Assembly (NCBI GenBank): GCA_019359495.1
Contig: JAHHHF010000015.1
Coordinates: 1 to 39,685 of the forward strand
Origin: Goleter apudmare HA4340-LM2
Lineage (GTDB): Bacteria > Cyanobacteriota > Cyanobacteriia > Cyanobacteriales > Nostocaceae
Reading direction: 5' to 3'
Length of the DNA: 39,685 nt
Shown: positions 1 through 8,337 of the stretch, piece by piece
Layout of the letters: each line of letters opens with the position of its first letter
How positions within the stretch are numbered: the first letter of the stretch is position 1
The notes under the pieces: generated by a model
What the model was told of the DNA's origin: nothing
Database searches by the model: none
Seen by the model: only the letters and a program-made list of their open reading frames with translations
Made by a program: the position numbers and the translations under genes

Positions 1-140
1 TATCTTGTTCTCTGGTCACAAATACCCTTAAACGGCTACCCATATCCCTGTTACCTTGCTGGATATATTATACGTATTTACTTATCTTTACATAGTTTGG
101 TTTTTTCACCTCGTTCTACTTAATTAGCCATTAGCATCGT

Positions 141-1229
141 TTAAGCAGTGCGGAAACGCGCTAGTTCTTCACCAGTTTTGGCATCGTGGGCGTGAACTGT
201 GCAAACTAAGCAAGAATCAAAAGACCGTGCTACATGTCCCACTTCCACTGGATCTCTAGAATCGTAAATGGGTGTTCCTATCAAAGCTTCTTCAATCGGA
301 CCGCGTATTCCTTCACCGTCACGGGGGCCGATATTCCAAGTACCAGGAGCGATCACTTGGTAGTTTTTAATCTTACCACCCTCTATGTCTACCCAGTGAC
401 ACAAGGCTCCCCGCGCTGCTTCTGTTGCACCCCAACCCCGGCCATCTTTTTCTTTGGGTTTGATATACCAGGGGTCGTTTAATTTGAATTCGCGTAAGCA
501 GTGTTCAGCTTGGCGATATAGCTTGACAATTTCGTGAACTCGTGCAAGCTGACGCACATGAGTACTAGCACCGCCCATTTGCTTAAATACATCGAGGATG
601 AACCCGTCGTAGTGCTGCCAAGTTTCGCCATGATTGCCACCAGCGACTAATTGACGGGCTAAGGGGCCTGCTTCCAAACGTCCGAAGTCTTGGTGTAGAA
701 CTGCACTTGCCCAAGAATAGGCATTATCGAAGTCTTTGGTATTATTGGCGATGGGTTTTGTTGTGCGATCGCTAGGGTGAATATTTGCTGTCCCCTCATC
801 GTACCAAGAGTGAGTTGTATTTTCGCGGGCAAAGGACTGATCCATCAAGCTGTGTGTATCACTGAAGCTGTCATACACTCCACCTTTCATAATCATGGCG
901 GCATTTCGCCCTTCAATAGTGGGTTTTTGGTATTTATCCTCATGGGCTAAATATCCCCAAGTCACATATTTACCGACACCAGCACCATATCTATCTAAAC
1001 CAATATCTAAACCCATGCGCCAATATAAACCCAAGTCAGAATCCCGATGCTTGCGGTCTTCATCTAGCCAATCCATGAAGTCATCATAACTTTGGATTTC
1101 TTCGTAGCGTTCTAAAGAACAACCCAACCACACAGGTTCTAACCAATTGGTGCGGAAATATTCTAACAGCGACCAGGCGCGGGTAATGTCTGTTAAGGTC
1201 GGGGCGCACATGACGCCACCAGGCACCAT
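141..1229 (-). CDS. hupL: Uptake [NiFe]-hydrogenase large subunit, C-terminal part (interrupted gene)
   Basis: This is the 3' part of hupL, the catalytic subunit that oxidises H2 made by nitrogenase in heterocysts. Its first codon, ATG, lies in the direct repeat at 1226-1242; upstream of it the reading is cut by the element. Joining it to the fragment ending at 9390 across the matching repeat restores ...HSSYM-VPGG... in frame and gives 531 residues, the length I recall for Anabaena HupL. The C-terminus carries the second pair of nickel-binding cysteines in DSCLVCTVHAHD (C509, C512 and H515 of the joined protein). In this family a maturation protease cleaves after that His, removing the short tail. 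The motif reads DSC rather than the textbook DPC. The stop codon is at 141-143. As it stands the fragment lacks the first Ni-binding motif and should be inactive until the element is excised. Confidence 0.95.
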   Translation of the reverse strand: MVPGGVMCAPTLTDITRAWSLLEYFRTNWLEPVWLGCSLERYEEIQSYDDFMDWLDEDRKHRDSDLGLYWRMGLDIGLDRYGAGVGKYVTWGYLAHEDKYQKPTIEGRNAAMIMKGGVYDSFSDTHSLMDQSFARENTTHSWYDEGTANIHPSDRTTKPIANNTKDFDNAYSWASAVLHQDFGRLEAGPLARQLVAGGNHGETWQHYDGFILDVFKQMGGASTHVRQLARVHEIVKLYRQAEHCLREFKLNDPWYIKPKEKDGRGWGATEAARGALCHWVDIEGGKIKNYQVIAPGTWNIGPRDGEGIRGPIEEALIGTPIYDSRDPVEVGHVARSFDSCLVCTVHAHDAKTGEELARFRTA

Positions 1230-1242
1230 ATAACTGCTGTGG
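1226..1242. repeat. hupL element direct repeat, copy 1 (recombination site)
   Basis: CCATATAACTGCTGTGG, identical to 9389-9405. On the coding strand it reads CCACAGCAGTTATATGG, which contains the 16-bp sequence I recall for the Anabaena PCC 7120 hupL element. It encodes the HSSYM junction of HupL. It is the presumed XisC crossover site; recombination between the two copies leaves one copy in an intact hupL. Confidence 0.93.
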
Positions 1243-1356
1243 CAACTGGTGATATGCTAAAAATGTTCTTGAGTAACTTATTTGTCAAGTAATTTTGCTC
1301 GGTAATAACATTTTATTTTCACCATTTCAGCTTATAAATAAGGGAATATTTAGGGA

Positions 1357-2859
1357 ATGAGCGGGCAAAATCAAAACCAGGGTAATTGTGATCGTCCCCC
1401 ATCTACACATGAGTATGCAAACGCAGACTCAACGGACTTGTTCGCCGATATGTTTGCAGATTTTGAGCTGCAGAACACCACAGACGGTAGCTACAGGGGA
1501 ACAATGGCGAAAGTTAAAGCAACGGAACTACAGTATCAAGCAGTTTTTGAGCAGAAGTTAGTCGAAGCTAATACTAATTTAAAAAGGGATAGAGTTAGAG
1601 TTAGCATTAAACAAACTGGCAATTCTCTTCAGTTAAGGGCTACCCTGCCATTAAAACCAGGCGATGCCTCCGGCGGGCATTCGCGGAGCGTCTCGCAGAG
1701 AAGCCATCGCAGCTTAGGTAAGGAAAAAAAGCAGTATGACTTGTCTCTAGGGATACCAGCAAATTTAGAGGGATTGAAAACTGCGATCGAGGAAAGTTAC
1801 GAGTTGGGTAAATTAATCGCTCGTCATACTTTCCAGTGGGATGAGAAGTATTTAGGAATTAAATCTAGAGAGAAGCAAGAGATAAAAACTATTGGGGAAT
1901 TATTAGATATATTTGAAGAAAAATATTATCAAACCCGTCAGCAGACTATCACCAGTCAAAATACTTTTGCTAACTATATATCTGTAATTAAAAGAAACTT
2001 TCCTCTCACACATTTAGCTACAAAAAATAACTTTGAGGAAATTATTAATTCATTTCAGGGTAATAAAAAAAATGAACTAATTGCGGTAACTTCTGTTTTT
2101 ATTAAAACCTTTCAGTTAGGATTTACACTCGACGTGACACGAGATAATGTCACCCCCACCCATCGAGAAATCCCCGACGATGATAAAATAATATCTTCTT
2201 TTCACCTATTTGAAAAATTCGCCCTCAACCGCAAAAATACAAATATTAGTGATGAAATCGACACTTGGGAGATGTGGCGTTGGGTATATGGAATGTTGGC
2301 GACTTTTGGGTTAAGACCAAGGGAACTATTTGTACAGCCAGATATTAATTGGTGGATGTCTCCCCAAAATATAGACCACACTTGGAAAGTGAATAAAAAT
2401 ACCAAAACTGGATATCGAGAAGTTATCCCCTTTGTACCTGAATGGATAGAATTATTTGACTTACATAATCCCAAACCATTAAATATTTTAGAAAAAAAGG
2501 TGACAAAAATTGCATCTGTGCAAAATATTAATTGGATGCGGAGAGATATATCCAGATGGTTTAGAAAAGTGGGAATTGAGTTTCAACCCTACGATTTGCG
2601 TCATGCTTGCGCCATTCGAGCGCATCTTCAAGGAATACCGATTAAAGCCGCAGCAGATAATTTAGGTCATACTGTTGATGAACATACAAAAACCTATCAA
2701 AGATGGTTTGGCATTGAAAACCGGAAAAAAGCTTTTGGTGAAGTAATTAGTCAAAAGTCGTTAATTGAATTGCAGAAGAGTGAAATATCGGCGCTAAGGA
2801 TGGAGAATGAAAGGTTAAAGTTGGAAGTTGAAAAGTTTAAATTATCGGAGAATGTCTAA
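1357..2859 (+). CDS. xisC: XisC-type tyrosine site-specific recombinase
   Basis: The 500-residue protein is a phage-integrase-type tyrosine recombinase, expected to recombine the two 17-bp repeats and restore hupL. The length is close to the 498 residues I recall for Anabaena XisC. Catalytic residues visible are R320 (in GLRPREL), Y412 and R415 (in YDLRHA), H438 (LGHT) and the nucleophile Y447 (HTKTYQRWF). The position that is His in most tyrosine recombinases is Tyr412 here, a deviation I recall for XisA and XisC, so it supports the assignment. Residues ~102-118 are encoded by an inserted dispersed repeat. The tail (about 465-500) is a heptad-rich, coiled-coil-like segment. The ATG follows AAGGGA about 11 bases upstream. 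It points into the element from the junction 115 bp away. The stop codon lies in GTCTAACAA, like the 5' core of an attC site. Confidence 0.93.
   Translation: MSGQNQNQGNCDRPPSTHEYANADSTDLFADMFADFELQNTTDGSYRGTMAKVKATELQYQAVFEQKLVEANTNLKRDRVRVSIKQTGNSLQLRATLPLKPGDASGGHSRSVSQRSHRSLGKEKKQYDLSLGIPANLEGLKTAIEESYELGKLIARHTFQWDEKYLGIKSREKQEIKTIGELLDIFEEKYYQTRQQTITSQNTFANYISVIKRNFPLTHLATKNNFEEIINSFQGNKKNELIAVTSVFIKTFQLGFTLDVTRDNVTPTHREIPDDDKIISSFHLFEKFALNRKNTNISDEIDTWEMWRWVYGMLATFGLRPRELFVQPDINWWMSPQNIDHTWKVNKNTKTGYREVIPFVPEWIELFDLHNPKPLNILEKKVTKIASVQNINWMRRDISRWFRKVGIEFQPYDLRHACAIRAHLQGIPIKAAADNLGHTVDEHTKTYQRWFGIENRKKAFGEVISQKSLIELQKSEISALRMENERLKLEVEKFKLSENV
1661..1710. repeat. Nostoc small dispersed repeat inserted in frame in xisC
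   Basis: A 50-bp GC-rich sequence runs from GCGATGCCTCCGGCGGGC to AAGCCATCGC, with the word GTCTCGCAGAGAAG inside. It resembles a common Nostoc small dispersed repeat and contrasts with the AT-rich flanks. It keeps the reading frame and adds about 17 residues (GDASGGHSRSVSQRSHR) to a Lys-rich linker of XisC. The same word is in the repeat at 14457-14500. Confidence 0.75.
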
Positions 2860-3159
2860 CAATTCAGAGGACTGCGAACACCTTTAGCACCACGGTTTAG
2901 AAAACAAGTATAAATCAATAGCGTTCAGTTAAGTTTAAAAACTAAAAAAGGTGTAGCGACTGTATTGATTTTCAAGTGCGATCGCTAAATTTGCAATGCA
3001 TCATTTATTCTTGCTTTGAGAACTTATATAAACGCAAATATAATACTTTTATTTTACTTATTCTAAGTATAATTGCGGTTATCGTTGATGCAGAATGATC
3101 GTTTATAATGCAGAGATGATATGCGGTGTGTGAACGGGGACGTTAAGGGGTTTAGTTTG

Positions 3160-3972
3160 ATGAAGATAGATTTTGGTAGTATCACAAACTACCATGCTGA
3201 CAGAGGATTTGGGTTTGTCGGTCGTACTTTTTCTAATCCTAATGGAAAAGTTTTCTTCCATATAAAAAAAATCAAGAAAAAACATCCTGAATTAGCCCAA
3301 AAATTGGACAATACCGAAGCTTTTGAAACAGTCAATTTCTGGTATGAAATTGAAACAACTGAAAAAGGCGAACAAGTTAGTAAGCTTTGGCTAAACACAG
3401 ACAATATCCCTCAAAACTACACAGATGAATTATCTGGTTTGAGCCAAAAAGTAGAGAGTATCTGGAAAAATGTAGACTCTCCAAAACCTAGTTGGCTTGA
3501 CCTTGTAACGATAGAGTTAGTTGGAGTTGATCGTAAACATGAACTAAGTGTTGAGCGAGATAACTTAGAGAGTCAGCTTAGAGCGGCAGAGGAGGAGCGA
3601 CGCAGGGAGGCAGAAGCTCTACGACAAAATGAAATTACAAGAATAGGTAAGGAGCATAAGTTAACAAAACCGGAAGCTGATGAGTTAGAGCAACTATTAG
3701 CAGAGATGCGTCCTAAAAAATTTACACATAGTAAGCAACTCTCGGCATATATTGTAAAACATCAACTTGGTTACAACTATCAACATATTTCAGGTATTTT
3801 GAAAATGCGACAAGCAGGTAGAGAATGGGATTTTCATGGGGGGTTTCCTCCACGAATTTATAAAATCATTTGTGAGGAACTCGATTTAGATAACCAGGGT
3901 ACTGATGCCGAACCAGGAGAATTTACCCCATATAAAGATATCTATATAAACAAATCGAGAATAATGCAATAA
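3160..3972 (+). CDS. Cold-shock-domain protein with coiled coil, function unknown
   Basis: A 270-residue protein. Residues 1-75 resemble a cold-shock (OB-fold) domain: GSITNYHADRGFGFVG followed by KVFFHIKKI matches the RNP1-like GFGF and VFFH signature of nucleic-acid-binding CspA proteins. Residues ~125-160 are charged (RAAEEERRREAEALRQNE) and probably coiled coil. The C-terminal ~100 residues contain HSKQLSAYIVKHQLGYNYQHISGILKM, which could be a helix-turn-helix-like unit. I chose the ATG at 3160 because AAGGGG lies about 11 bases upstream and the domain starts right there; an in-frame ATG at 3121 would add 13 residues. It may bind single-stranded nucleic acid, but a role in excision or regulation cannot be read from the sequence. 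Confidence 0.7.
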   Translation: MKIDFGSITNYHADRGFGFVGRTFSNPNGKVFFHIKKIKKKHPELAQKLDNTEAFETVNFWYEIETTEKGEQVSKLWLNTDNIPQNYTDELSGLSQKVESIWKNVDSPKPSWLDLVTIELVGVDRKHELSVERDNLESQLRAAEEERRREAEALRQNEITRIGKEHKLTKPEADELEQLLAEMRPKKFTHSKQLSAYIVKHQLGYNYQHISGILKMRQAGREWDFHGGFPPRIYKIICEELDLDNQGTDAEPGEFTPYKDIYINKSRIMQ

Positions 3973-3991
3973 ACAAATCAAGAATAATGAA
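3946..3991. repeat. 23-bp tandem duplication over a stop codon
   Basis: Two adjacent 23-bp copies (3946-3968 and 3969-3991) beginning ATAAACAAATC differ at two positions. The first copy codes for the C-terminal residues NKSRIMQ of the upstream protein; the stop TAA lies at the start of the second. It looks like a slippage duplication. Confidence 0.8.
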
Positions 3992-4025
3992 AAACTCAAT
4001 CAACAGTAAATAGGATTAGACAGAA

Positions 4026-4370
4026 ATGAGTAAACCCTTTTACAAAAATGCCATCACCGTCATAGCTGCCGTAGTCGGTGGAGTCGGTGGAGCTATATTA
4101 GCTACACCTGAAACATATTTGTTGGTGGACAAAGTACCAGGAGTAGCTATTGACCGTCAATGTAACCCTATGGATATGATGTGTAATGAAATCAGAAGCA
4201 GAGAGATATACTCAGGGCAAGGTTGGACTTCTACAAGAACGGTTAATAGTGAAGCAACATTGAGGAAGCAATTTACATTTGGTGGAATTGGGGCGATAAG
4301 CTTAGGTTTTGCAGCTTTTGCTCTCAGTCATTTTATGACGGGCAAGAAATCCGTAACTAAGGATGAGTGA
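4026..4370 (+). CDS. Small two-TM membrane protein, unknown
   Basis: A 114-residue protein I do not recognise. A hydrophobic segment at residues ~9-27 (AITVIAAVVGGVGGAILAT) and another at ~88-106 (GIGAISLGFAAFALSHFM) suggest two membrane helices around a ~60-residue loop with two Cys (C46, C53) in CNPMDMMC. The loop is probably on one side of the membrane with a possible disulphide. The ATG has an AGGA about 11 bases upstream. It lies 53 bp behind the cold-shock-domain gene and 34 bp before the next gene, so a common transcript is plausible. Confidence 0.6.
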   Translation: MSKPFYKNAITVIAAVVGGVGGAILATPETYLLVDKVPGVAIDRQCNPMDMMCNEIRSREIYSGQGWTSTRTVNSEATLRKQFTFGGIGAISLGFAAFALSHFMTGKKSVTKDE

Positions 4371-4404
4371 GTTTTTATTGTCTTAATGAGACACGGAGTT
4401 TTTA

Positions 4405-5100
4405 ATGTGTGATACAACTTGGGCGACTCAACAGCTAATAGACTTTTGTCCTCAATCCATTACGGATGAGGCATCAATTTATGTTCAAGCAATGAACCGG
4501 AAAATAGCTCGTATATTATTTCTGCTAGAGCGCTTTTCATTTTCTGAAAACTCAACATTGGAAGAAGGAAGTGATAAGTTTTTAATGACTCAGATTGAGA
4601 TTGAGATATATGTGGAATCAATTGCGTATAATCTCCATTCTTTAGCTGACGTATTGGCACAAATAATCAACATCATCGTCTTGAAACCGTTACTTCCTAC
4701 CAATAAACATTTTAGCAGTGAAGATGTTACTCCCAAGAAAATTAAAACTCACTTGCAGAAATTAAATCTAGATGATGTAAAGCGTAGGTACGTTGACGAC
4801 ATTATTGTTCAGTTTGATAATCTCATGAATTCAAATGAGTTTTCTTATGTTGCAGGTTTCGTTAACACTATTAAGCATCGTAGATTACTCAATACAGTTT
4901 TTCATTTTGAACTTAATCAGGGAAGTCTGCTAGATTTTGGATTTAAATTAGATCCGTTTCAATACAAGGGAATCAATTACGCCGAATTATCATGCAAGGA
5001 TTTTGTAATGAGCCACAGAGAAAAGGTAATCAATCTAGCTTTTGAATTAGGTCATAGTGTCAATAATTATTGTCGTGCAGTCTTTATTGCAAATGTCTAA
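4405..5100 (+). CDS. Hypothetical helical protein (HEPN-like?), unknown
   Basis: A 231-residue, mostly helical, soluble protein that I cannot assign with confidence. The pattern SIAYNLHSLADVLAQIIN near residues 74-91 and FVNTIKHRRLL near 152-162 recalls HEPN-like or Cthe_2314-type helical proteins found in defence and toxin loci, but the canonical RxxxxH motif is not evident. The ATG at 4405 has a clear GGAG six bases upstream. The stop TAA is embedded in GTCTAACAA, the first half of the attC-like site at 5095-5179, as in integron gene cassettes. Confidence 0.6.
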   Translation: MCDTTWATQQLIDFCPQSITDEASIYVQAMNRKIARILFLLERFSFSENSTLEEGSDKFLMTQIEIEIYVESIAYNLHSLADVLAQIINIIVLKPLLPTNKHFSSEDVTPKKIKTHLQKLNLDDVKRRYVDDIIVQFDNLMNSNEFSYVAGFVNTIKHRRLLNTVFHFELNQGSLLDFGFKLDPFQYKGINYAELSCKDFVMSHREKVINLAFELGHSVNNYCRAVFIANV

Positions 5101-5179
5101 CAATCTGGTGGAGAGGATTGACCGAAGCCGTTTGGGTTGGATAGAAAGTCCTGACAACCCCTGACCGCAACCGTTAAAC
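5095..5179. other. attC-like site (integron-cassette type), copy 1
   Basis: An 85-bp segment opens with GTCTAAC, fitting the R'' core RYYYAAC with the preceding gene's stop TAA inside it, and closes with GTTAAAC, fitting the R' core GTTRRRY. The outer arms are inverted repeats; inner pairing is weaker than in copy 2. No integron integrase is visible in the window. The call rests on layout and core motifs read by eye. Confidence 0.45.
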
Positions 5180-5230
5180 ATCTTTGAGATGAGCGATTGC
5201 TCAATTGCCAAACAAATAAATAATAGAAAT

Positions 5231-5782
5231 ATGCGTGCAAATATTGACACTCAGAAGTTAGAACGTCTGATGCAAGCCCTAGGTAGAGAAGCCCAGGGTT
5301 CAGGCTGCATCTACTTTACAGGTGGAGCTAGTGCGCTACTAATTGGATGGCGCAACTCTACAGTTGATGTCGATATTCGTCTAGATCCTGAACCACCAGG
5401 CATTTTTCAAGCGATCGCCAAACTCAAACAAGAATTAAACATCAATATCGAATTGGCATCTCCACAGGATTTTTTGCCACCCCTTCCAGGATGGCGTGAT
5501 AGAAGCGTATTCATTGGCAAACAAGGTCAAATTTCGTTTTATCACTATGATTTTACAGCCCAAGCTCTTTCTAAACTATCCAGGGGATTTGACCGCGACA
5601 TTAAAGATATTGAAGCTATGTATGAACAGAAATTATTCTCTTTGAGTGATCTACGGGATTGTTTTGAAGCAATTGAACCTGAATTAATCCGATTCCCCTC
5701 TCTTAACCCCGATATGCTTAGAAGCAGAGTTGAGAAATTTATTGAACGTTTTGAAGATAAGCTGGAGGAGGATCAATTATGA
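5231..5782 (+). CDS. Nucleotidyltransferase-fold protein (DUF6036-like), possible toxin-antitoxin component
   Basis: A 183-residue protein with the nucleotidyltransferase signature GGASALL (residues ~33-39) followed by STVDVDIRL (~46-54), where the two Asp of DVD are the expected metal ligands. Proteins of this layout occur as MNT/AbiEii/MenT-like components of toxin-antitoxin systems and transfer nucleotides to RNA or protein; the substrate here is unknown. The stop overlaps the next ATG (ATGA at 5779-5782), so the two are translationally coupled, typical of a two-gene module. An ATG at 5189 would add 14 residues, but it lies inside a dispersed repeat (5173-5221), so I prefer the start at 5231. 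Neither start has a strong ribosome-binding site. The assignment to a toxin-antitoxin system is inference. Confidence 0.72.
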   Translation: MRANIDTQKLERLMQALGREAQGSGCIYFTGGASALLIGWRNSTVDVDIRLDPEPPGIFQAIAKLKQELNINIELASPQDFLPPLPGWRDRSVFIGKQGQISFYHYDFTAQALSKLSRGFDRDIKDIEAMYEQKLFSLSDLRDCFEAIEPELIRFPSLNPDMLRSRVEKFIERFEDKLEEDQL

Positions 5783-6084
5783 ATCTCAATGAGTTGCCGG
5801 GAGCCGAGATCATCTTGCCTGGACTCAGGGATCTTCACAATGGTGAGTGCAATACAATTGGGGCATTGCTAGTTGCGATCGCGGCAGGGCGCTTAACTGA
5901 AGCTGGTTTAGATATCCCTAAAGATCACTTAGCCCCAGAGCCAGAGCTAACCTTATATGCCCGTCTCCAAGATGAACGAGACAATGCTTACGCTTACTAT
6001 AATGCTTTGCTAAATCTCCTCAATAGCTTTTGCAATGCACTCGAACTCAATTATAAATATAAGCCGTCTAACAATGTGTTATAG
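5779..6084 (+). CDS. Small partner protein of the nucleotidyltransferase, unknown
   Basis: A 101-residue acidic protein whose ATG overlaps the upstream stop codon by four bases (ATGA), with GGAGGA 10 bases upstream inside the previous gene. It begins NELPGAEIILPGLRDLHNGECNTIGALLVAIAAGRLTEAG, a pattern seen in small proteins paired with nucleotidyltransferases, where the partner could act as antitoxin. The C-terminal half (DERDNAYAYYNALLNLLNSF) is predicted helical. The 3' end contains the word GTCTAACAA (6067-6075) but no matching second core, so no complete attC-like site follows it. I do not recognise a named family. Confidence 0.65.
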   Translation: MNLNELPGAEIILPGLRDLHNGECNTIGALLVAIAAGRLTEAGLDIPKDHLAPEPELTLYARLQDERDNAYAYYNALLNLLNSFCNALELNYKYKPSNNVL

Positions 6085-6149
6085 CCGACCTTGCAAAAGG
6101 GATCTTTAAAAGCCAATGTTTATACGCTCATTGATATGCAAAAAAAGTA

Positions 6150-6173
6150 ACAGCCAATTTTTCAGTTGGCTGT
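6150..6173 (-). terminator. Probable rho-independent terminator (minus direction)
   Basis: Stem ACAGCCAA/TTGGCTGT with an eight-base loop. Read on the minus strand it is followed by TTACTTTTTT, so it would stop transcripts from the minus-strand ATPase gene (ending at 6585) after they cross the xisI-like gene. Confidence 0.5.
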
Positions 6174-6230
6174 CCAACGCAACAAAATTAACTTGTTAGT
6201 CTACGAACCCAGCCAGGAGGTTATTCTGCA

Positions 6231-6542
6231 ATGGATCAAACCTTGAGTTATGCAGACATTCTAAAAAAAACGGTACAAGAAGCGGTTGTCAATCAACCCC
6301 GTTTACAGGCGATCAAACTCTATCCCGTTTGCGATACTGAATCCGGTCATTTTCTGGTACTAGCAACGGGTTGGACTAAACAACGCCGGATGGACACCAT
6401 TCTGTTTCATGCGCGTTTAGTGGAGCAGCAAATCATCATTGAAGAAGACAACTTTGAGGAGAGCTTAACCCAAGCTCTTATTGCTGGGGGTATCAAAAAA
6501 GAAGACATTGTGACCCATTTAGAACCTGCATTTACATCCTGA
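6231..6542 (+). CDS. XisI-family protein (fdxN element excision controlling factor-like)
   Basis: A 103-residue protein matching the XisI family layout: an N-terminal helix (YADILKKTVQEAV), then KLYPVCDTESGHFLVLATGW, KRRMDTILFHARL-like strand, IIIEEDNFEESLTQALIAGGIKKEDIVTHLEP. In Anabaena, XisI together with XisH is needed for excision of the fdxN element by the serine recombinase XisF. XisH/XisI homologues are widespread in cyanobacteria and often not linked to elements. No xisH is adjacent here. AGGAGG stands 11 bases before the ATG. A XisF-like recombinase sits at 10977, so this protein might serve that recombinase instead of XisC. That link is inference. Confidence 0.85.
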   Translation: MDQTLSYADILKKTVQEAVVNQPRLQAIKLYPVCDTESGHFLVLATGWTKQRRMDTILFHARLVEQQIIIEEDNFEESLTQALIAGGIKKEDIVTHLEPAFTS

Positions 6543-6584
6543 AAAGTGCGATCGCTCAATATCCAAACAAAGAAATCAAAATAC

Positions 6585-8141
6585 TCACGCCCGAATCACA
6601 GTAATAGCACGCTGATTTTCCGTCACCACAACCTGGGTTGATAAACGTTCTTCCATTGGTAGGGCATTTTTACGCCTGTCAAACACAAATAACCAACCAA
6701 AATCCAACCCCAAACGCCCTAAATAGGATTCTAATTGCTCGATACCCTCAGTTTGAGGGTCACGCTTTTTCTCCCGCCATACCTTTAACTCGATACCTAA
6801 GGTGACATCTCTGTAACGCAGACATAAATCCATTCTGTCACTACCAATTGCATATTCCCTCTCCAAAGTTCCACCACCATTAACAACACGATGCAAGAAA
6901 GCCATTAATACGATGTGAGGGGCAATTTCATGATAGCCAGTGCTACCTAATAACGGTTCCCCATGCTGTCGCCAAAACTTGAGAAATGCGGCAAGTAACG
7001 CATCTATATTTAATTCACCTTCCGGGGTTAACCAAGTTGGTGCAATCATTGGTAGAGAAGCCATCGGTGTCACCGTTAATACCCTGGGTAAAACTTCCCG
7101 ATAAATTGGATTAGCAATGGTTAATCCACCCTGGGGATGCATTTTACATAAACCCAAGTCAATCACAAATTGAATATCATCGTTGGGTATATCCCCCAAT
7201 TCCAAACCTGCTAACATCGGCTCGATAATCGCTTTTATCCTTGGTTCCCGTAAGCGTTCAGCTAAACTATCGAGATGAGTATCTTGACGGGCAATTAATA
7301 TTTCCTTTGCCTGTAAAATATGTTCTTTTGTAATAGCAATACTTCTATCCTTAACCATTTTTTCCACAACTTCTTTAGCCAGAGCATTCACTAACCAAGG
7401 TTGACCCTGGGTTAAATCAAAGGCTGTTGCTGTGGCTTCTGGAGTGAAAATTTGTCCTGTCTCTTCTGTATGTTGTTGATATAGTTCTTGCACCTCTGTA
7501 GCATTAAAATTTCTCAGGGTAATCGAACTGACTTTAATATTAAAAGGACTGGATGTGTTTAATCTGTCACTACCACCCGATGCCACCTTATAATCCCGCA
7601 CATCCCGCAAACCAATTAATCCCACAGAAGAGGGAAAATTTTCTGGACGATTGGGAAAGCCATCTCGTAACTGTCGCAAAACTGAAATTAGGGTTTCATC
7701 TTGCAAAGAATCAATTTCATCAATCAATATTATCAAAGGTCGGGGTGAAGACTGTGCCCAAGCCTGCAAAAAAGCCCTAATTCTGCGTCCTGGTTCTTCT
7801 TTTTGCCCTTGCTTAACAGGTGGTTGCAATTCATTGGGCAATCTGATTGAAATTGTATCGTACCAAGTTCCCAAAATTGCCAATTCTGCTGTACCTGGGT
7901 CATGATTAAATGCACTTCCCACCTCCACCGATACCACTACTGCTGCATAACGTCCAGTTGAGGTAAGCTGCTGCGCTAGGGCTAACATTGCCGTTGTTTT
8001 CCCCGTTTGTCGCGGTGCATGAACGACAAAATAACTTTCTTGTTCAATCAGCATTTCCCAGTCGGGGAGACGACTAGTAGGGGATAGCATATAGTGCTTA
8101 TCGGCTTGACAAGGGCCAGCAGTGTTGAACCAGCGAGACAT
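6585..8141 (-). CDS. AAA-like ATPase with C-terminal PD-(D/E)XK nuclease-like domain
   Basis: A 518-residue protein. Residues ~30-60 carry a Walker A motif (HAPRQTGKTT, 41-50) and ~135-145 a Walker B (PLIILIDEIDSL). The middle resembles winged-helix regions of STAND/AAA_14-type ATPases (ATAFDLTQGQPWLVNALAKEV). The C-terminal ~90 residues look like a PD-(D/E)XK nuclease: REYAIGSDRMDL, then LGIELKVWR and EQLESYLGRLGLDFGWLFVFD, giving D...ExK...Q. Proteins of this design are common in cyanobacteria and often near mobile DNA; their substrate is not established. It is read opposite to the other cargo genes and converges on the xisI-like gene 42 bp away. Confidence 0.8.
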   Translation of the reverse strand: MSRWFNTAGPCQADKHYMLSPTSRLPDWEMLIEQESYFVVHAPRQTGKTTAMLALAQQLTSTGRYAAVVVSVEVGSAFNHDPGTAELAILGTWYDTISIRLPNELQPPVKQGQKEEPGRRIRAFLQAWAQSSPRPLIILIDEIDSLQDETLISVLRQLRDGFPNRPENFPSSVGLIGLRDVRDYKVASGGSDRLNTSSPFNIKVSSITLRNFNATEVQELYQQHTEETGQIFTPEATATAFDLTQGQPWLVNALAKEVVEKMVKDRSIAITKEHILQAKEILIARQDTHLDSLAERLREPRIKAIIEPMLAGLELGDIPNDDIQFVIDLGLCKMHPQGGLTIANPIYREVLPRVLTVTPMASLPMIAPTWLTPEGELNIDALLAAFLKFWRQHGEPLLGSTGYHEIAPHIVLMAFLHRVVNGGGTLEREYAIGSDRMDLCLRYRDVTLGIELKVWREKKRDPQTEGIEQLESYLGRLGLDFGWLFVFDRRKNALPMEERLSTQVVVTENQRAITVIRA

Positions 8142-8337
8142 GGGATGTTAGCAGTTAGCGGACACTTTGAGTTTAGGCGATTTTGGGATTGGGGATGGCA
8201 AGAAGGGCTAACTGATTTCCGTATAATTCCGAAAGGAAGTGATGATGCTTGATATATTGGGATTTGGGAAAAGATGATATGGAATATTTCTGTATAATAA
8301 ATAGTTATGTATTATCAAGTCGTGTTACTGAAATTGT

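Noticed and set aside
1357-2859. Tyrosine recombinase as an integron integrase (because of the attC-like sites)
   Set aside because: It lacks the IntI-type layout, has the Tyr-for-His change seen in XisA/XisC and lies at the hupL border.
2853-2937. A third attC-like site after xisC
   Set aside because: GTCTAACAATTCA at the stop fits an opening core, but the only closing candidate (GTTAAGT near 2930) lies in AT-rich sequence without paired inner arms.
5189-5230. Earlier ATG for the nucleotidyltransferase
   Set aside because: It lies inside a dispersed repeat copy and the added residues are coded by that repeat.
6066-6200. An attC-like site after the nucleotidyltransferase partner
   Set aside because: GTCTAACAA is present inside the gene's 3' end but no GTTRRRY core with complementary arms follows.
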